Positions 63,951-64,000 of a stretch of DNA of 64,000 nt are shown one piece after another. The notes under the pieces were generated by a model, which was given only the letters and a program-made list of their open reading frames with translations, made no database searches and was not told where the DNA came from. Origin of the DNA: Bacillus sp. S/N-304-OC-R1 (lineage in GTDB: Bacteria > Bacillota > Bacilli > Bacillales > Cytobacillaceae); assembly GCF_019749375.1 (NCBI RefSeq), contig NZ_JACWFE010000021.1, forward strand, positions 87,602 to 151,601. The letters run 5' to 3'. Positions within the stretch are counted from its first letter, which is position 1. Each line of letters begins with the position of its first letter. The position numbers and the translations under genes were made by a program.

Positions 63951-64000
63951 AAAAGCCCTGCAGGAGAATGATATGCTCCCCATTAGGTAGACAGATTAAA
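63951..64000. mobile_element. Possible insertion-sequence end at the window edge
   Basis: The last bases (TGATATGCTCCCCATTAGGT then AGACAG) resemble the terminal sequence of IS3-family elements from memory. No transposase frame is visible before the window ends. Confidence 0.25.

Overview
The window looks like a chromosome segment of a low-GC, Gram-positive, Bacillus-like bacterium (Bacillaceae). The start carries degU (partial), degS, yvyE and a TagV-type LCP gene. A lyt-type autolysin operon, gtaB and a tagO-like gene follow within 25 kb. This matches, in altered form, the degSU-yvyE-tagV-tagO-tua-lytABC-mnaA-gtaB neighbourhood of Bacillus subtilis. Ribosome binding sites are strong GGAGG types, several genes start with TTG or GTG, and exported proteins carry Gram-positive signal peptides.

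Layout. 1-8.6 kb: the degS/degU end, yvyE, an LCP wall-polymer ligase, then an autolysin operon (six-SH3b amidase, SH3b protein, SpoIID/LytB protein). 8.7-9.4 kb: a 51-bp tandem repeat array. 9.5-26 kb: a minus-strand surface-polysaccharide locus with three glycosyltransferases, GtaB, Wzy, Wzx, a Wzz-like protein, a TagO/WecA-like initiator and a full candidate set (WbpA, WbpB, WbpE, WbpD, WbpI types) for UDP-2,3-diacetamido-2,3-dideoxy-mannuronic acid. 26.3-29.6 kb: secA2 and slaP. 29.7-45.1 kb: mostly secreted wall enzymes (NlpC/P60, phosphodiester glycosidase, ATLF-type metallopeptidase, subtilase, glucosaminidase, 5'-nucleotidase). Four of them carry the same ~80-residue surface module and a fifth carries a divergent triple version. 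An adaptor/Yip1 pair and a tRNA-Ile 3' fragment lie among them. 45.4-47.7 kb: a decayed TOTE-type primase-helicase. 47.8-48.4 kb: a second ~52-bp array. 48.5-55.3 kb: an unusual peptide ABC transporter with a circularly permuted binding protein, two N-terminally extended permeases and a fused double ATPase. 56-64 kb: an SbsC-like surface protein, then SipW and two TasA/CalY-like proteins whose promoters carry near-identical SinR-like boxes.

How it fits together (inference). The locus appears to build a Wzx/Wzy-type acidic wall polymer containing diacetamido-mannuronic acid. An SbsC-type N-terminal domain, known in Geobacillus to bind a secondary cell-wall polymer, sits 30 kb away, and SecA2/SlaP could export the surface proteins. 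The repeated surface module may be a second way of docking enzymes on the wall.

The strongest novel candidates are the shared surface module, the permuted binding-protein transporter, the ~51-bp dyad-bearing tandem arrays and the duplicated SinR-type promoter. All assignments are by reading motifs; no database search was possible.
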